A stretch of 64,000 nt of DNA from Shinisaurus crocodilurus (taxonomy: Eukaryota; Chordata; Lepidosauria; Squamata; Shinisauridae). The stretch lies in assembly GCA_021292165.1 (NCBI GenBank), contig CM037877.1, positions 131,682,274 through 131,746,273 on the forward strand, in the 5' to 3' direction. The position numbers were made by a program, and so were the translations under genes. Each line of letters opens with the position of its first letter. Position 1 is the stretch's first letter. Positions 54,760 to 64,000 of the stretch are shown piece by piece. A model generated the notes under the pieces. The model was not told the origin of the DNA, did not search any database, and saw only the letters and a program-made list of their open reading frames with translations.

Positions 54760-55204
54760 ACAGGCCCAGCATCAGGGGCTGGCATGGGTGGGCAGCTGCC
54801 AAGGGTCCAGGGGATCAAAAGGACGCAGCCTTGCCCAGCCCTGACCCTGCTGCGGCCAGGGCCAGACTGCCCCTCCTCCTCTTCCTCACCTAGCTGGCCC
54901 TGCCGGCAAGAGGAAGTGCTGCAGCAGCCAGCTGGACAAGCCGGCAGGGCCTGTGCCACTCTATTTCAAAACACGACTTTTAAAAACACGTTTTGAGTAG
55001 CAGCAGTCTGAACCAATCAGATGCTGCCTTTGGAGGGGAATGGCCAATGAGGGCACAGGAGCGATGAAGGGGTGGTTGGTGTGTAAGCAGTAATCTCAGT
55101 GGGGGTTGGTGGGGGCATTGCCAGCACTGGAGGCTGGCACCAGTTCTGGCCAGCTCCAGCATTTTCTTGAGAAACCAGACCTGGCCATGGCCATTCCTGC
55201 TCAA
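54760..55204. repeat. CCAATCAG-type repeat, one-armed copy 2
   Basis: AGTAGCAGCAGTCTGAACCA and CCAATCAGATGCTG match the left arm of the foldback at 4328, and the GC-rich sequence to its left resembles 4100-4320. The complementary right arm is missing. The next LINE fragment begins at its right edge. Confidence 0.45.
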
Positions 55205-55206
55205 GT

Positions 55207-56057
55207 TATGTCGATCATTTTCCCTATCTTGGCAGCTATCTTTCTGTTACAGCTAACATCGACAGTGAAATCCAGCATCGTTTGAGCTCCGCAAGTGCCA
55301 CGTTTTCTCGAATGAAACACAGAGTGTTCGAGGATCGGGATATTTGTAAGAAGACCAAAACACTGGTTTATGAAGCCATTGTATTACCAACTTTATTGTA
55401 TGCCTGCGAAACATGGACTATCTATAAACGTCACTTCCACCTCCTTGAAAGATTTCATCAACGTTGCCTCCGGAAAATCCTGCGAATTACTTGGGAAGAT
55501 AGGCGAACAAATGTCAGTGTACTGGAAGAAGCAAAGACTACTAGCGTTGAAAAAATGATCCTTCAACGCCAACTTCAGTGGACCGGTCATGTTGTTCGAA
55601 TGCCTGACTGCTGTCTCCCAAAGCAGTTACTTTATTCCCAACTCAAGGATGGAAAGCGGAATATCGGTGGTCAATATAAGAGGTTTAAAGATGTTCATAA
55701 GGCTAATCTAAAAAAAATGCAATATAAACATCGAAAACTGGGAAGCTCTGGCCCATGAATGATCTAACTGGAGGTTGGCCTTTCACAAAGGTTTCATGGA
55801 CTTTGAAGAAGCCCGAATGCAAGGTGAAAGGGAGAAACGTGCTAAGCGAAAAGCATGTCAAATGAATCCTTTGCAGGACCATCTTCCATCTGGTAACCTG
55901 TGTCCTCACTGTGGGAAGCTGTGTGGATCTAGAATTGGCCTCCATAGTCACTTACGGACCCATCACTAGAGTCTACACAATCTTCTTTAGAATTTCCTCC
56001 TTTTATCCTGGAAGACAATCTTACTCGGTCACGAGTGATCGCCTGATGATGATGATT
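55207..56057 (+). pseudogene. LINE remnant (same family as 8645), reverse-transcriptase C-terminus and 3' end
   Basis: The frame 55282-55758, with upstream codons from 55207 (DHFPYLGSYLSVTANIDSEI), matches the second part of the copy at 8821 nearly residue for residue, without the TAA stop. It has ACETWTIYKRHF, RFHQRCLRKILRITWEDRR and LQWTGHVVRMPD. A shifted frame at 55775-55969 ends in CPHCGKLCGSRIGLHSHLRT. The 3' UTR ends GTCACGAGTGATCGCC followed by (TGA)n at about 56043-56057, which I take as the true 3' end. The catalytic core and 5' part are missing. Confidence 0.78.
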
Positions 56058-56180
56058 TCTAGGTTAAATTACTGTAATGTGCTGTATGTGGGTTTGCCTC
56101 TGGAGATGGGTTGGAAACTTCAGTTGGTCCAGAATGCAACTGCTAAGATGTTAATTGCAGATTAATCTGCATTTAACCCC
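56058..56180 (+). pseudogene. L2 LINE fragment
   Basis: The translated words LNYCNVLYVGLPLEMGWK and LQLVQNATAKML match the L2 C-terminal region seen at 46610-47098. The fragment is directly next to the 3' end of the preceding LINE. Confidence 0.7.
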
Positions 56181-57060
56181 CCTACACTGGTGCATAGCTC
56201 ACGTTTCCATGGCCAGAGTTTTTTTTGTCACTCTCCTGGCAGGAACCACCTTGCTGCTTTGTTTGCCCAGAGAGATCCACTGCCTTGTTTGCCCAGATAG
56301 ACTTGTTGCCTTGTAGTCCCTGATAAAGGCTCACCCCTTGTGGAGCATCACCCGCTCTGACACTTTTTAGCCAGCTTTCATTCTGTGGTGCAGCCCAATC
56401 ACACTGTGAGCTCAATCCTTCCCCGTGGGACACCCATGGGCGTCCCTTTCTGGGTACACAGCCACTGTCTTGGGGCTGGACACTTCAGGGAGCTGTGCCT
56501 CACAGTGGGTTGTGTCACTGTTCAGGAGTTGCTGACTCTAAGTCCAGTGGCTTACTAGTTCGTGGGCAAGCTGAGAGCCTATGGCATTGTGTGGAGCTTT
56601 TTCAGGGTCTTGAGCAAAGTATGAACAACATATAACCACGCACATCCATACTCTTAGGTAGTTTCCTTGCCTCCTTCCCCGAGGCTTCCTTTGTCCATGT
56701 TCGTTATTTTCCTTAGACTAGTCAGAGTCCAAAATAAGACTTCCCTTTTAGGTTCTCCATTCTAAACTTTATTTTTGTACCCAGATTGGGTGTGGCTCTG
56801 GGGTCCCTAATAACAGCCTAGCCAGCTGTTCGGTCTCCCCATCAAAGCCTCAGTCAGAACCAGAACCATATTTGGATAGTTCAGAGGCAGAGCCAGGTGG
56901 GTGTCTGCCACATTTTTAATTTTTGACCAAAAGCCTTTAGACCAGAGCATAGCCTGTGCCCACTGTGAGTTTCCAAGTATCTGTGACCAACCAGGAAGTG
57001 AGGTCCTTTGCGTTCCCCTTGTTCGGAAACAAGGTAAATATACCCACTTTAGCTCTATTA
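56181..57060. other. Non-coding sequence, possible old LTR
   Basis: Read on the minus strand from about 56912, the sequence begins TGTGGCAGACACCC and includes ACAAAAATAAAGTTTAG, like an LTR with a polyadenylation signal. A candidate end lies near 56594 (AAGCTCCACA). No target duplication supports this, so it is recorded as a possibility only. Confidence 0.25.
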
Positions 57061-57065
57061 TTTAT

Positions 57066-57640
57066 TCATTCAAAATTATTTTTAGGCTGTCTTTAAGAGT
57101 AGAACCCTCTTGAGGCAGCATACAAGATAAAAACCATACAAAACAGATACAATAAAAATTCAATAAATACATATTCAATAAAATTCAATAAAAACAGAGG
57201 TTACCAATAAAAATTCAATAAAAACACAAGTTGCCATGAAAACCAGCAGCCCAAGAACTACAGAAAGGACAACAAAAACAGGTGGGTCTTCAGAGCTTTT
57301 CTGAAGACCTGCAAAGAAGGGGCCTGATGAACCCCTGACGGAAGCTGATTCCAGAGGTATGGGGCCACCACTGAGATGGCCTTCTCCCTTGTACTCACCA
57401 GACTAACCACCCTTGGTGGCAGGCAGGTGAGAAGGGCCTCTATTGAAGACCTCAGAGTGTGGGCAGGCTGGTACGGGAGAAGGTGATCCTTCAGGTAACT
57501 TGGGCCCAAACCAAAGGCTTTAAAGGTTAAAAGCAGCAGTTTAAATTGGGCTCATAACCACACTGGCAGCCTGTGCAGCTGGCGCAGTATTGATGTCACA
57601 TGAGCCAACTGCCTAGCCCCCACCAATATGCAGGGACCAT
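57066..57640 (-). pseudogene. L2 LINE 3' fragment, older
   Basis: The minus frame 57509-57258 gives GPSYLKDHLLPYQPAHTLRS and PYLWNQLPSGVHQAPSLQVF, followed by RKALKTHLFLLSFL, matching the end of L2 proteins. Upstream codons to about 57640 continue it in other frames. A repeated (ATTTTTATTGAA) type 3' UTR lies at 57140-57235. Confidence 0.75.
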
Positions 57641-58194
57641 ATTGTGTGCCAGGTGAAGTTTATTGGCTTGCAACCAGATTGGGCTTGGCTCCTCTTTCTC
57701 CTAAAATTTCCTGAAATGTATCCATGCTGCCCCTTGTGTAGCCCACCTTGCGCCATCAAAACTTGAAGAAACCCCTGTTGCATATGCGTTTCCAAGTCCT
57801 GCCATGCCATTTCCCCAGCGCCTTCCCCAGTACTTATCAGTGAACTCTGATTCCCTGACTCCATCTTTCTCTACCTCTATTACTAGAAATAGTCCAGTGC
57901 TACAGGGCTGGTATATTAATCTAACCTTTTTCTGTAAACATTCATAAAACTGTTATTTCCTCATAATCCTTGTCCATGAGCTAATGTCCCCATTTTGTTA
58001 AAGTCGCATGATCTGCTGTGTGTACACCAGAGTTTGTTGGGCACATGTATACACATGTGAGTTTGTGCACATGTGAATGAGGACATTTTGTAATACTCCA
58101 CTTATTCCTATCCTCTACTTCATGTTCCTTAACCAATTACCAATCTATTAGAGGACCTGTCCTCTTATCCCATATATGCTAGGTGTACTCAGGA
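57641..58194. other. Unique non-coding sequence
   Basis: No gene or repeat was recognised. Confidence 0.4.
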
Positions 58195-58445
58195 GCATTT
58201 GATGAGTGACTTTGATGAGTGTTTGATGTCAAAGGCTTTTTTCAAAATCCAAGTAAATATAATTACCAGATCACTCCTATCGATATGCTTTTGACACTCT
58301 CAGACAACTCTAACAGGTTAGTGAAGCAGGACTTCACCTTGCAGAAGCCATGCTGATTCTTTTTCAGTGAGGCTTGTCCTTTTATATGCTTGATAATTTT
58401 ATCTTTAGTAATGCTTTCAACCAATCTAGCCAGAACAGATGTTAA
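58195..58445 (-). pseudogene. Ancient CR1-like reverse transcriptase fragment
   Basis: Minus-strand translation in shifting frames gives LARLVESITKDKIIKYIKGQ, NQHGFCKVKSCFTNLL and VIYLDFEK. These words correspond to QHGFVKNKSCQTNLI and IIYLDFSKAFD of the young CR1 copies here. The divergence is much larger, so it is an old insertion. Confidence 0.65.
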
Positions 58446-59248
58446 CTGTTAACTGGTTGCTAAGGCTAAACACTGAAGGGTAATTCTGTCAGCTGTGGCT
58501 TCTCTTTGTCATTGCAATATTGTGACTTGGCAATCCAAAGCAGAGGGATGGCCAAGAAGCAGTGTGAGGGAGCTGGATTCCCAATATTTCTTTGAGCTAC
58601 CAATTAGCCAGTTATTTAGTTGCAGTTTGTGGGCCATTATTTCCAAAATATAACTATAGAGAAAATTAAATCAAGATCCATTAACCCAAGAAGAATCAGA
58701 GAGGGATTCAACTAACCATGTTTCTCCCCCAGTAAAATTCCCTGTCCTCCTCAGTTACATCATGGACAGAGCTACATAGAAATGTCACTTGGCAGCACAA
58801 ACTGTTTAGATTGTGGGAAATGTGAGTAGCAGTCCTAGTTTTTGGACTTGTTCTGGACTTTTTCTCTCAGCAAGATGCATACATAACATCATACTCCCTT
58901 TTCCTCTCCATCTTGAATAATGTCTACCTCAGGATTTATTATTCGCAATCACAAATGCAGATCAGACCCCAAATTCCACACATTTATAACCACAGAAAGA
59001 GTGGATGAAATCTAGATAGCCTTCCAGAATTCTCCTCATATGAATTTTTTCCTGGATTTCTTTCCCCTTTACATTACCAGTGCACATGTGAGCATTGATA
59101 AAACACTACAAAGAAGCAAATGTGATTGTATGTATGGTTGTATCAAGATTCCGTTTGTGTTGTGTTTTGCCAATCTGTAGATAGTGACTCCTTCCCACAA
59201 ATATGATGAATTGGCATTGATTGAATGTCAAGGAAGATATTGATAGGG
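58446..59248. other. Unique non-coding sequence
   Basis: No gene or repeat was recognised. Confidence 0.45.
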
Positions 59249-59640
59249 ATGGATGAATCAAGCTATTTTCAGTCTGCGTCAGTTTCGTATGTATTCAGTC
59301 ATGTCCATTCTGTACAATTTCCACATCAGTCTGCCCTAAACGTTGCATACATTTTTGTACACCATATTCCCTAACATACACAATTTTGTATGCAACTTTC
59401 CCTAACATACTCATTTCTGTACACAATGTTCCCTAACATTTGCATTTTTGCAAACACGAGGTATAAATAATTTTTAAAAAATCTTTGCATTTTTGTATGC
59501 AATCTTTGAGCCAAGAACTGCATTGCAAAATTCAAAGAAGTGTGCAATCTGTAAGATAACTCTGTTCCAATCCTCATATTAATCTGGGAAATGTGAATTA
59601 GGTCATTCACTTAAAAATGAGGACCAAACTAAATTCTCCA
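59249..59640. repeat. GGGATGGATG-type AT-rich repeat
   Basis: It starts GGGATGGATGAATCAAGC and contains three or four spaced copies of CCCTAACATAC/TTTGCA words at about 28-32 bp intervals (59370-59450). The right end is uncertain. It resembles 37396-37795 in reverse. Confidence 0.4.
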
Positions 59641-60095
59641 CCATTACTGATACTGCCTCACCAACATCAGGGGTTCTGGATTTTTTAGACCTGTGGGCCC
59701 ATTTGGGAAAGGTCTGTGTGGACAGAAGATTGGCTGCAGCCAGGAAGCAACTCTTTCCTTCTCTTCCTGCCCGTTGAACTGCTAATCAGTGGCAGGTTCA
59801 GGAACAGGAAAAGAACCCAATGCCCTAATGTTTTTCAAGGGCTTTTAAAATTAAAAATACATTTTTGGAGTGGGCAGGGAGTGGAAAGCAGGGATGGGGA
59901 CTCGGACTCGAGGACTCGACTCGTGAGTCGGACTGAGTCCCCCCTCTGACTCGACTCGGACTCGAGTCCCAATATTTTTAATGGGACTCGAGACTCGACT
60001 CGGGACTCGAGCCCAAGGACTCTTCAACATCCCTGGGCTGTGCCAGAAGGAGTGGAGAAGAGCGTGATTGCCAGCGAAGAGCGCATGGAAGCGAG

Positions 60096-60380
60096 GTGTG
60101 CCGCTGCTCGGCCACTATGGACGGCTACCAGGAGTGCAGCCCCAACAGTGTGTCAAGATTTATTTTGATTGATGTGTTGCGTACTTGGGAGAGGCAAAAG
60201 AAGGACCTGAGATTACTCTGTGTGGCTGCTCTGAGTGTGTTTCTGGTTCCAGCAAGTTCATCACCAGTGGAGCGGGTGTTCAGTGAGGGTGGAATTGTGA
60301 TGAGATCTCACCGTTCCAGAATGGGGGCCAAACATTTAGAAAAAATCATGTTCCTCAAATGCAACATGGATAAGTTTTAG
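60096..60380 (+). pseudogene. hAT transposase C-terminal (dimerisation) domain remnant
   Basis: The 94-codon frame contains LLCVAALSVFLVPASSSPVE followed by RVFSEGG and later RSRMGAKHLEKIMFLKCN. This is the hATC domain pattern (PASS..ERVFS, then R.R......E...FL..N) known from hAT transposases and ZBED-type host proteins. The BED finger and the catalytic residues are absent. Because it lies inside an element with matching ends and target duplication, it is a transposon relic and not a host gene. Confidence 0.85.
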
Positions 60381-60439
60381 GAAGTACAGCAAGTTTATTT
60401 TTTAAAATCATTTTTCTAAAATGCAACCTTTCAGACATT

Positions 60440-60635
60440 TTGGGTTTGGCTGCCTCTGCCTGCCTGTCTGGGTTCCCAGCCTCCTCTGCCTGCCTGGTCT
60501 CTTCTTGACCAGTTCAACAGTTGAATTGTCCAAGACAAAGGCCTCTGCCTGCCTGCTTTGGGGTTCCCTGCCTCCTCTGCCTGCCTGGTTATTTTGGGTT
60601 TTTCTGCCTGGTCTGTTCTTGCGAAAATCAGTTGC
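60440..60635 (+). repeat. Degenerate CTGCCTGCCTG repeats
   Basis: The phrase CCTCTGCCTGCCTG recurs about four times at roughly 40-70-bp spacing within the hAT remnant, with TTTTGGGTTT blocks between. It may be a decayed 3' UTR minisatellite. Confidence 0.55.
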
Positions 60636-60657
60636 AGAGTTTTGAAATAAAAAGGCA

Positions 60658-62425
60658 CATAGAATCATAGAATCATAGAAAAGTAGAGTTGGAAGGGGCC
60701 TACAAGGCCATCGAGTCCAACCCCCTGCTCAGTGCAGGAATCCAGGTCAAAGCATCCCTGACAGATGTCTGTCCAGCTGCACCTTGAATGCCTCCAGAGT
60801 GGGAGAGCCCACCACCTCCCTAGGTAGTTGATTCCATTGTCTTATTGCTCTGACAGTCAGGAAATTTTTCCTGATGTTTAGGTGGAATCTAGGTTCCTGT
60901 AACTTGAGCCCATTATTCCGTGTCCTGCAAACTGGGATGATCGAGAAGAGATCCTTGCCCTCCTCTGTGTGACATCCCTTCAAATACTGGAAGAGTGCGA
61001 TCATATCTCCCCTCAGTCTCCTCTTCTGAAGGCTAAACATGCCCAGTTCTTTCAGTCTCTCCTCATAGGGCCTTGTTTCCAGTCCCTTTATCATCCTTGT
61101 TGCCCTCCTCTGAACCCTCTCCAGTTTGTCTATGTCCTTCTTAAAGTGAGGTGCCCAGAACTGGATGCAGTACTCAAGATGAGGCCTAACCAGTGCCGAG
61201 TAAAGGGGAATTATCACTTCCCGTGAATTGGAAGCTATACTTCTATTAATGCAGCCAAAATAGCATTTGCCTTCTTTGCAGCCACATCGCATTGCTGGCT
61301 CATATTCAGTTTGTGATCTACCACAATTCCAAGATCCTTCTCACTTGTAGTATTGTTGAGCCAAGTGTCCCCCATTCTGTAACTCTGCATTTGGTTTCCT
61401 CTCCCTAGGTGCAGCACTTGGCATTTATCCCTATTAAATTTCATTCTGTTGTTTTCGGCCCAGCGCTCCAGCCTATCGAGATCGCTTTGAATTTTGTTTC
61501 TGTCTTCCAGAGTATTAGCTATTCCACCCAACTTTGTGTCATCTGCAAATTTGATAAGCATTCCCTGCACCTCCTCATCCAAGTCGTTAATAAAAATGTT
61601 GAAGAGCACTGGGCCCAGGACCGAGCCCTGTGGTACCCCGCTCGTTACCTCTCCCCAGTTTGAGAAGGAACCATTGATAAGCACTCTTTGAGTCCGATCC
61701 TGTAGCCAATTGTGGATCCACCTGATAGTTGTTCCATCTAGCCCACTCTTAGCTAGCTTGCTAATCAGGATATCATGAGGCACTTTGTCGAAAGCTTTGC
61801 TGAAGTCCAGATATATAATGTCCACAGCATTCCCACAGTCCACAAGGGAGGTTACCCGATCAAAAAATGAGATCAGATTAGTCTGACAGGATTTGTTCTT
61901 GACAAATCCATGCTGGCTTCTAGTAATCACTGCATTGTTTTCAAGGTGCTTGCAGACTGACTTCTTTATAATCTGCTCCAAATCTTCCCGGGGATTGATG
62001 TCAGACTGACTGGCCTATAGTTCCCAGGTTCCTCCTTCTTGCCCTTTTTGAAGATGGGAACAACATTTGCCCTCCTCCAGTCGTCTGGCACTTCACCTGT
62101 CCTCCATGATTTCTCAAAGATAATAGACAGTGGTTCTGAGAGTTCTTCTGCCAGTTCCTTTATTACTCTAGGATGCAGCTCATCAGGCCCTGGAGATTTA
62201 AACTTGTTCAGAGCAATCAGGTGCTCCTTGACAATTTGCCTATCAATCTCAAGCTGCAATCCTGCCCCTTCAGTCTGCACTTCAGGTTTGCCAGGGGGGT
62301 CATAGACCCTCTTTTGGGAGAAGACTGAGCCGAAGTAGGAATTGAACACTTCTGCCTTTTCTTTGTCTTCTATCAATTTGCCATCCTCATTGCGTAGTTG
62401 AACCACCAGTTCTTTCTTCTGTCTT
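60658..62425 (-). pseudogene. CR1 LINE, second young copy, inserted in the hAT remnant
   Basis: It matches the copy at 28049-30566 closely along its whole length. The 3' octamer repeat starts at 60658 and the 5' truncation is at about 62425. The minus strand encodes reverse transcriptase from MVQLRNEDGKLI to the C-terminus LDRHLSGML at 60747, with FADD at 61538-61549. Frameshifts come from one lost base near 61254 and one near 61978, and one codon is deleted near 62371. Unlike the first copy, the CAG codon at the 3' part is intact, so the C-terminal [20 protein letters not shown] is readable in frame. Confidence 0.93.
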
Positions 62426-62648
62426 GTGCCTAGAATTTATTTAAATCACACATCTGAAGTAGCCTTATTTTGTTGGGGAAAACCCCCATTGATTTTAATA
62501 GGGACTCATGGAGTCAGCTTTGGGAGTGACTCGTGACTCGTGACTCACCATTTTGGACCAAGGACTCGGACTCGAGACTCGGGTCCAAAGACTCGTGACT
62601 CGACTCGTGACTCGAGACCAGGGACTCTTCAACATCCCTGGTGGAAAG

Positions 62649-63290
62649 CTTCACGGGGGGTGTTGGAGGTCCCCATGGGTGACTGGTGCTTGTGGGCGCC
62701 ACATTGAGAACCCCTGACCTACACAGAAGGCTGAGAGGCCCTTCTTGTCAGTAAGTAAGCAAGCAAGCAAGCTAGAAAGACCTTTATGCCATGGTGTCAA
62801 ACCAAGAGTCCTTTCCATAGAGTGGACATACATCTAGGACCCGTGGCTGAAGTCCTCCTTTCCATCTGTTAATGCATCCTATACCATTTTTCCTACCAGA
62901 AAGCTGGCAATGGTATTTGTCTCAGTTTTCTAAAGCGAGGAGAGCAATCGGCTGCCCTTTGGAATGTTGAGAATCAAGTGATTTGGGGAACCTCCCAGAC
63001 AGTATCCACTATTATTTGGAAGACTCCATGATCATTGTTCTATTTAGCAGTGTGCCAATGTGCTTGTGGAAACACCTACAAACCATGGAGCACATTTCCT
63101 GTTTATGCCACAGCCTCCAAAGGAGGGGAAGTCAGCAGAATTGACTTAATGAGTTTTGAAGGGTAAGGTGTAAGGAACAGAGCTTAACTTTAAAAATAAT
63201 TCATAGCTGGAGGCTTAGCATGTGACAAAGGAGAGTGGATTTCTTTAAAGAGAAGAAATATATGAGAACATATCTCCCATCTTTATATGA
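62649..63290. other. Unique non-coding sequence
   Basis: A short (GCAA)n run is present near 62754-62770. Nothing else was recognised. Confidence 0.45.
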
Positions 63291-63291
63291 A

Positions 63292-63292
<1 letters not shown>

Positions 63293-63330
<38 letters not shown>
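63293..63330. repeat. (GT)n microsatellite
   Basis: A pure GT run of about seventeen units. Confidence 0.93.
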
Positions 63331-63333
<3 letters not shown>

Positions 63334-63364
63334 GCAGTTTTCATGTTTTTTAACACTCTACAGT

Positions 63365-63389
63365 ATGTGTGTGTGTGTGTGTGTGTGTT
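63365..63389. repeat. (GT)n microsatellite
   Basis: A second GT run about 35 bp after the first. Confidence 0.9.
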
Positions 63390-63818
63390 GCTTTAGTAAT
63401 TATAATTGTTCAGTCAGATATTAGTTGTCACATTGTGTTAAAGGAATCCACAGCATATTCCCTTGAAAGGGCTGGACTGCCCGCTGCCCCATCATCTGTT
63501 CATGTGCCTTGAATATACCCAGCCAGAATGTCTCATTGGCAGGTTCTGTGTAACAGCAACCTCTTTGTTAATTGCAGGGGAGAAAACCAAAACTTTTCTT
63601 GGCAAGGAAAAGGTGTGTCTGTGGGTGGGGAAGATGAGGGTTGTGGACAGAAAGAGAATGGTGTGTTCTTGGTACTAATGGAAGCCAATGATTGGACATG
63701 GACTGTATATGCTGGTGGGAGGGAGACTCCCAAAATTGGTCTTTGACTGCTTTGTTGAGCTGAAAAGAACTGAACAGAGAGGAAACAAAGTTAGGCAGTA
63801 GTTGTAGTTCCTCTAAGT
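63390..63818. other. Unique non-coding sequence
   Basis: Frames on both strands at 63463-63750 have no family motif. Nothing else was seen. Confidence 0.4.
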
Positions 63819-63954
63819 CAGGGCTCTCCAACCTTGGGTCCCCAGATGTTGCTGGCCTACAGCTCCCAGCATACCCAGCCAGCATGGCTAATGGCAAGGG
63901 ATTCTGGGAGCTGTAGTCCAGCAACATCTGGGGACCCAAAGTTGGAGAGCCCTG
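63819..63954. mobile_element. hAT-type foldback MITE, CAGGGCTCTCCAACC subfamily, copy 2
   Basis: The ends CAGGGCTCTCCAACCTTGG and AAGTTGGAGAGCCCTG are inverted. GCTGGCCTACAGCTCCCAGC faces GCTGGGAGCTGTAGTCCAGC-like sequence. The 8-bp flanks CTCTAAGT and CTCTAAGC differ at one base. Confidence 0.9.
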
Positions 63955-64000
63955 CTCTAAGCAATCCCCTTTCAAAAGCTGCTTAATGCACAAAGGAAGT

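Larger units (their letters stand above)
59889..62640 (+). mobile_element. hAT transposon remnant, split by CR1, exact 8-bp target duplication
   Basis: The ends are CAGGGATG and CATCCCTG, and GTGGAAAG flanks both (59881-59888 and 62641-62648) with no mismatch. Both subterminal regions are packed with GACTCG and CGAGTC words: 59898-60015 and 62510-62625. Without the CR1 insertion the element is about 984 bp, so most of the transposase gene has been deleted and only a hAT C-terminal piece at 60096-60380 is left. An extra copy of the right end (GGACTCTTCAACATCCCTG) sits inside at 60017-60035. It could have moved only with transposase from elsewhere. Confidence 0.9.

Noticed and set aside
56594..56912. 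Minus-strand LTR
   Set aside because: TG...CA limits can be proposed, but the flanks show no target duplication and no second copy is seen.
60096..60380. Host ZBED-like gene
   Set aside because: The hATC fragment lies between matched hAT ends with an exact target duplication and lacks the rest of the protein.

Overview
The window looks like non-coding nuclear DNA of a squamate reptile, most likely a lizard. No host protein-coding exon, real tRNA gene or rRNA gene could be supported. The inference rests on the mixture of repeats: young CR1 LINEs with the octamer (ATTCTATG) 3' end, L2 LINEs, a lizard-type L1, another LINE ending in (TGA)n, two tRNA-derived SINE families, a 5S rRNA-derived SINE, and many hAT and Tc1/mariner-like foldback elements. 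All protein similarity found belongs to reverse transcriptases or to a hAT transposase remnant. Species and chromosome cannot be read from the sequence.

Layout. 0-13 kb: a tRNA-SINE, unclassified repeats, a TA-flanked MITE (3.1-3.7 kb), a foldback (4.3 kb), a solo LTR inserted in a TA-flanked MITE (6.4-7.6 kb), a deleted LINE joined to a GC-rich tract (8.6-10.2 kb), and a three-level nest, CR1 tail in hAT in tRNA-SINE (12.3-12.8 kb). 13-27 kb: a 64-bp tandem repeat, an L1 with an 18-bp target duplication (14.3-16.2 kb), a 5S-SINE with a 15-bp target duplication (17.1-17.3 kb), a GC-rich foldback family with a hairpin element inside it (18.4-19.1 kb), a strongly strand-asymmetric A+C tract (23.6-24.2 kb), and several palindromic hAT MITEs. 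28-35 kb: a CR1 with a 756-codon open frame, two more copies of the GC-rich foldback family (31.2-33.0 kb), a minisatellite, and an uninterrupted copy of the MITE that the LTR hit. 36-48 kb: two more 5S-SINEs, L2 pieces, three tRNA-SINEs, a tandem duplication near 44 kb, and the second copy of a 253-bp TA MITE. 48-59 kb: mostly unique sequence, with hAT MITEs, a second copy of the LINE seen at 8.8 kb, and L2 and old CR1 fragments. 59.9-62.6 kb: a hAT remnant with an exact 8-bp target duplication, split by a second young CR1. 62.6-64 kb: microsatellites and a last hAT MITE.

How the parts work together. The families depend on each other in a readable way. CR1 probably supplies the reverse transcription machinery for the 5S-SINE, which shares its 3' tail. 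L2 and the other LINEs are candidate partners for the tRNA-SINEs. hAT and Tc1/mariner transposases, absent or broken here, must have acted in trans on the MITEs. Nested insertions give relative ages: the TA MITE predates the LTR, the tRNA-SINE predates the hAT which predates the CR1 tail, the hAT remnant predates the second CR1, and the GC-rich foldback predates the hairpin element. All calls were made by eye; family names are by motif and not by database search.
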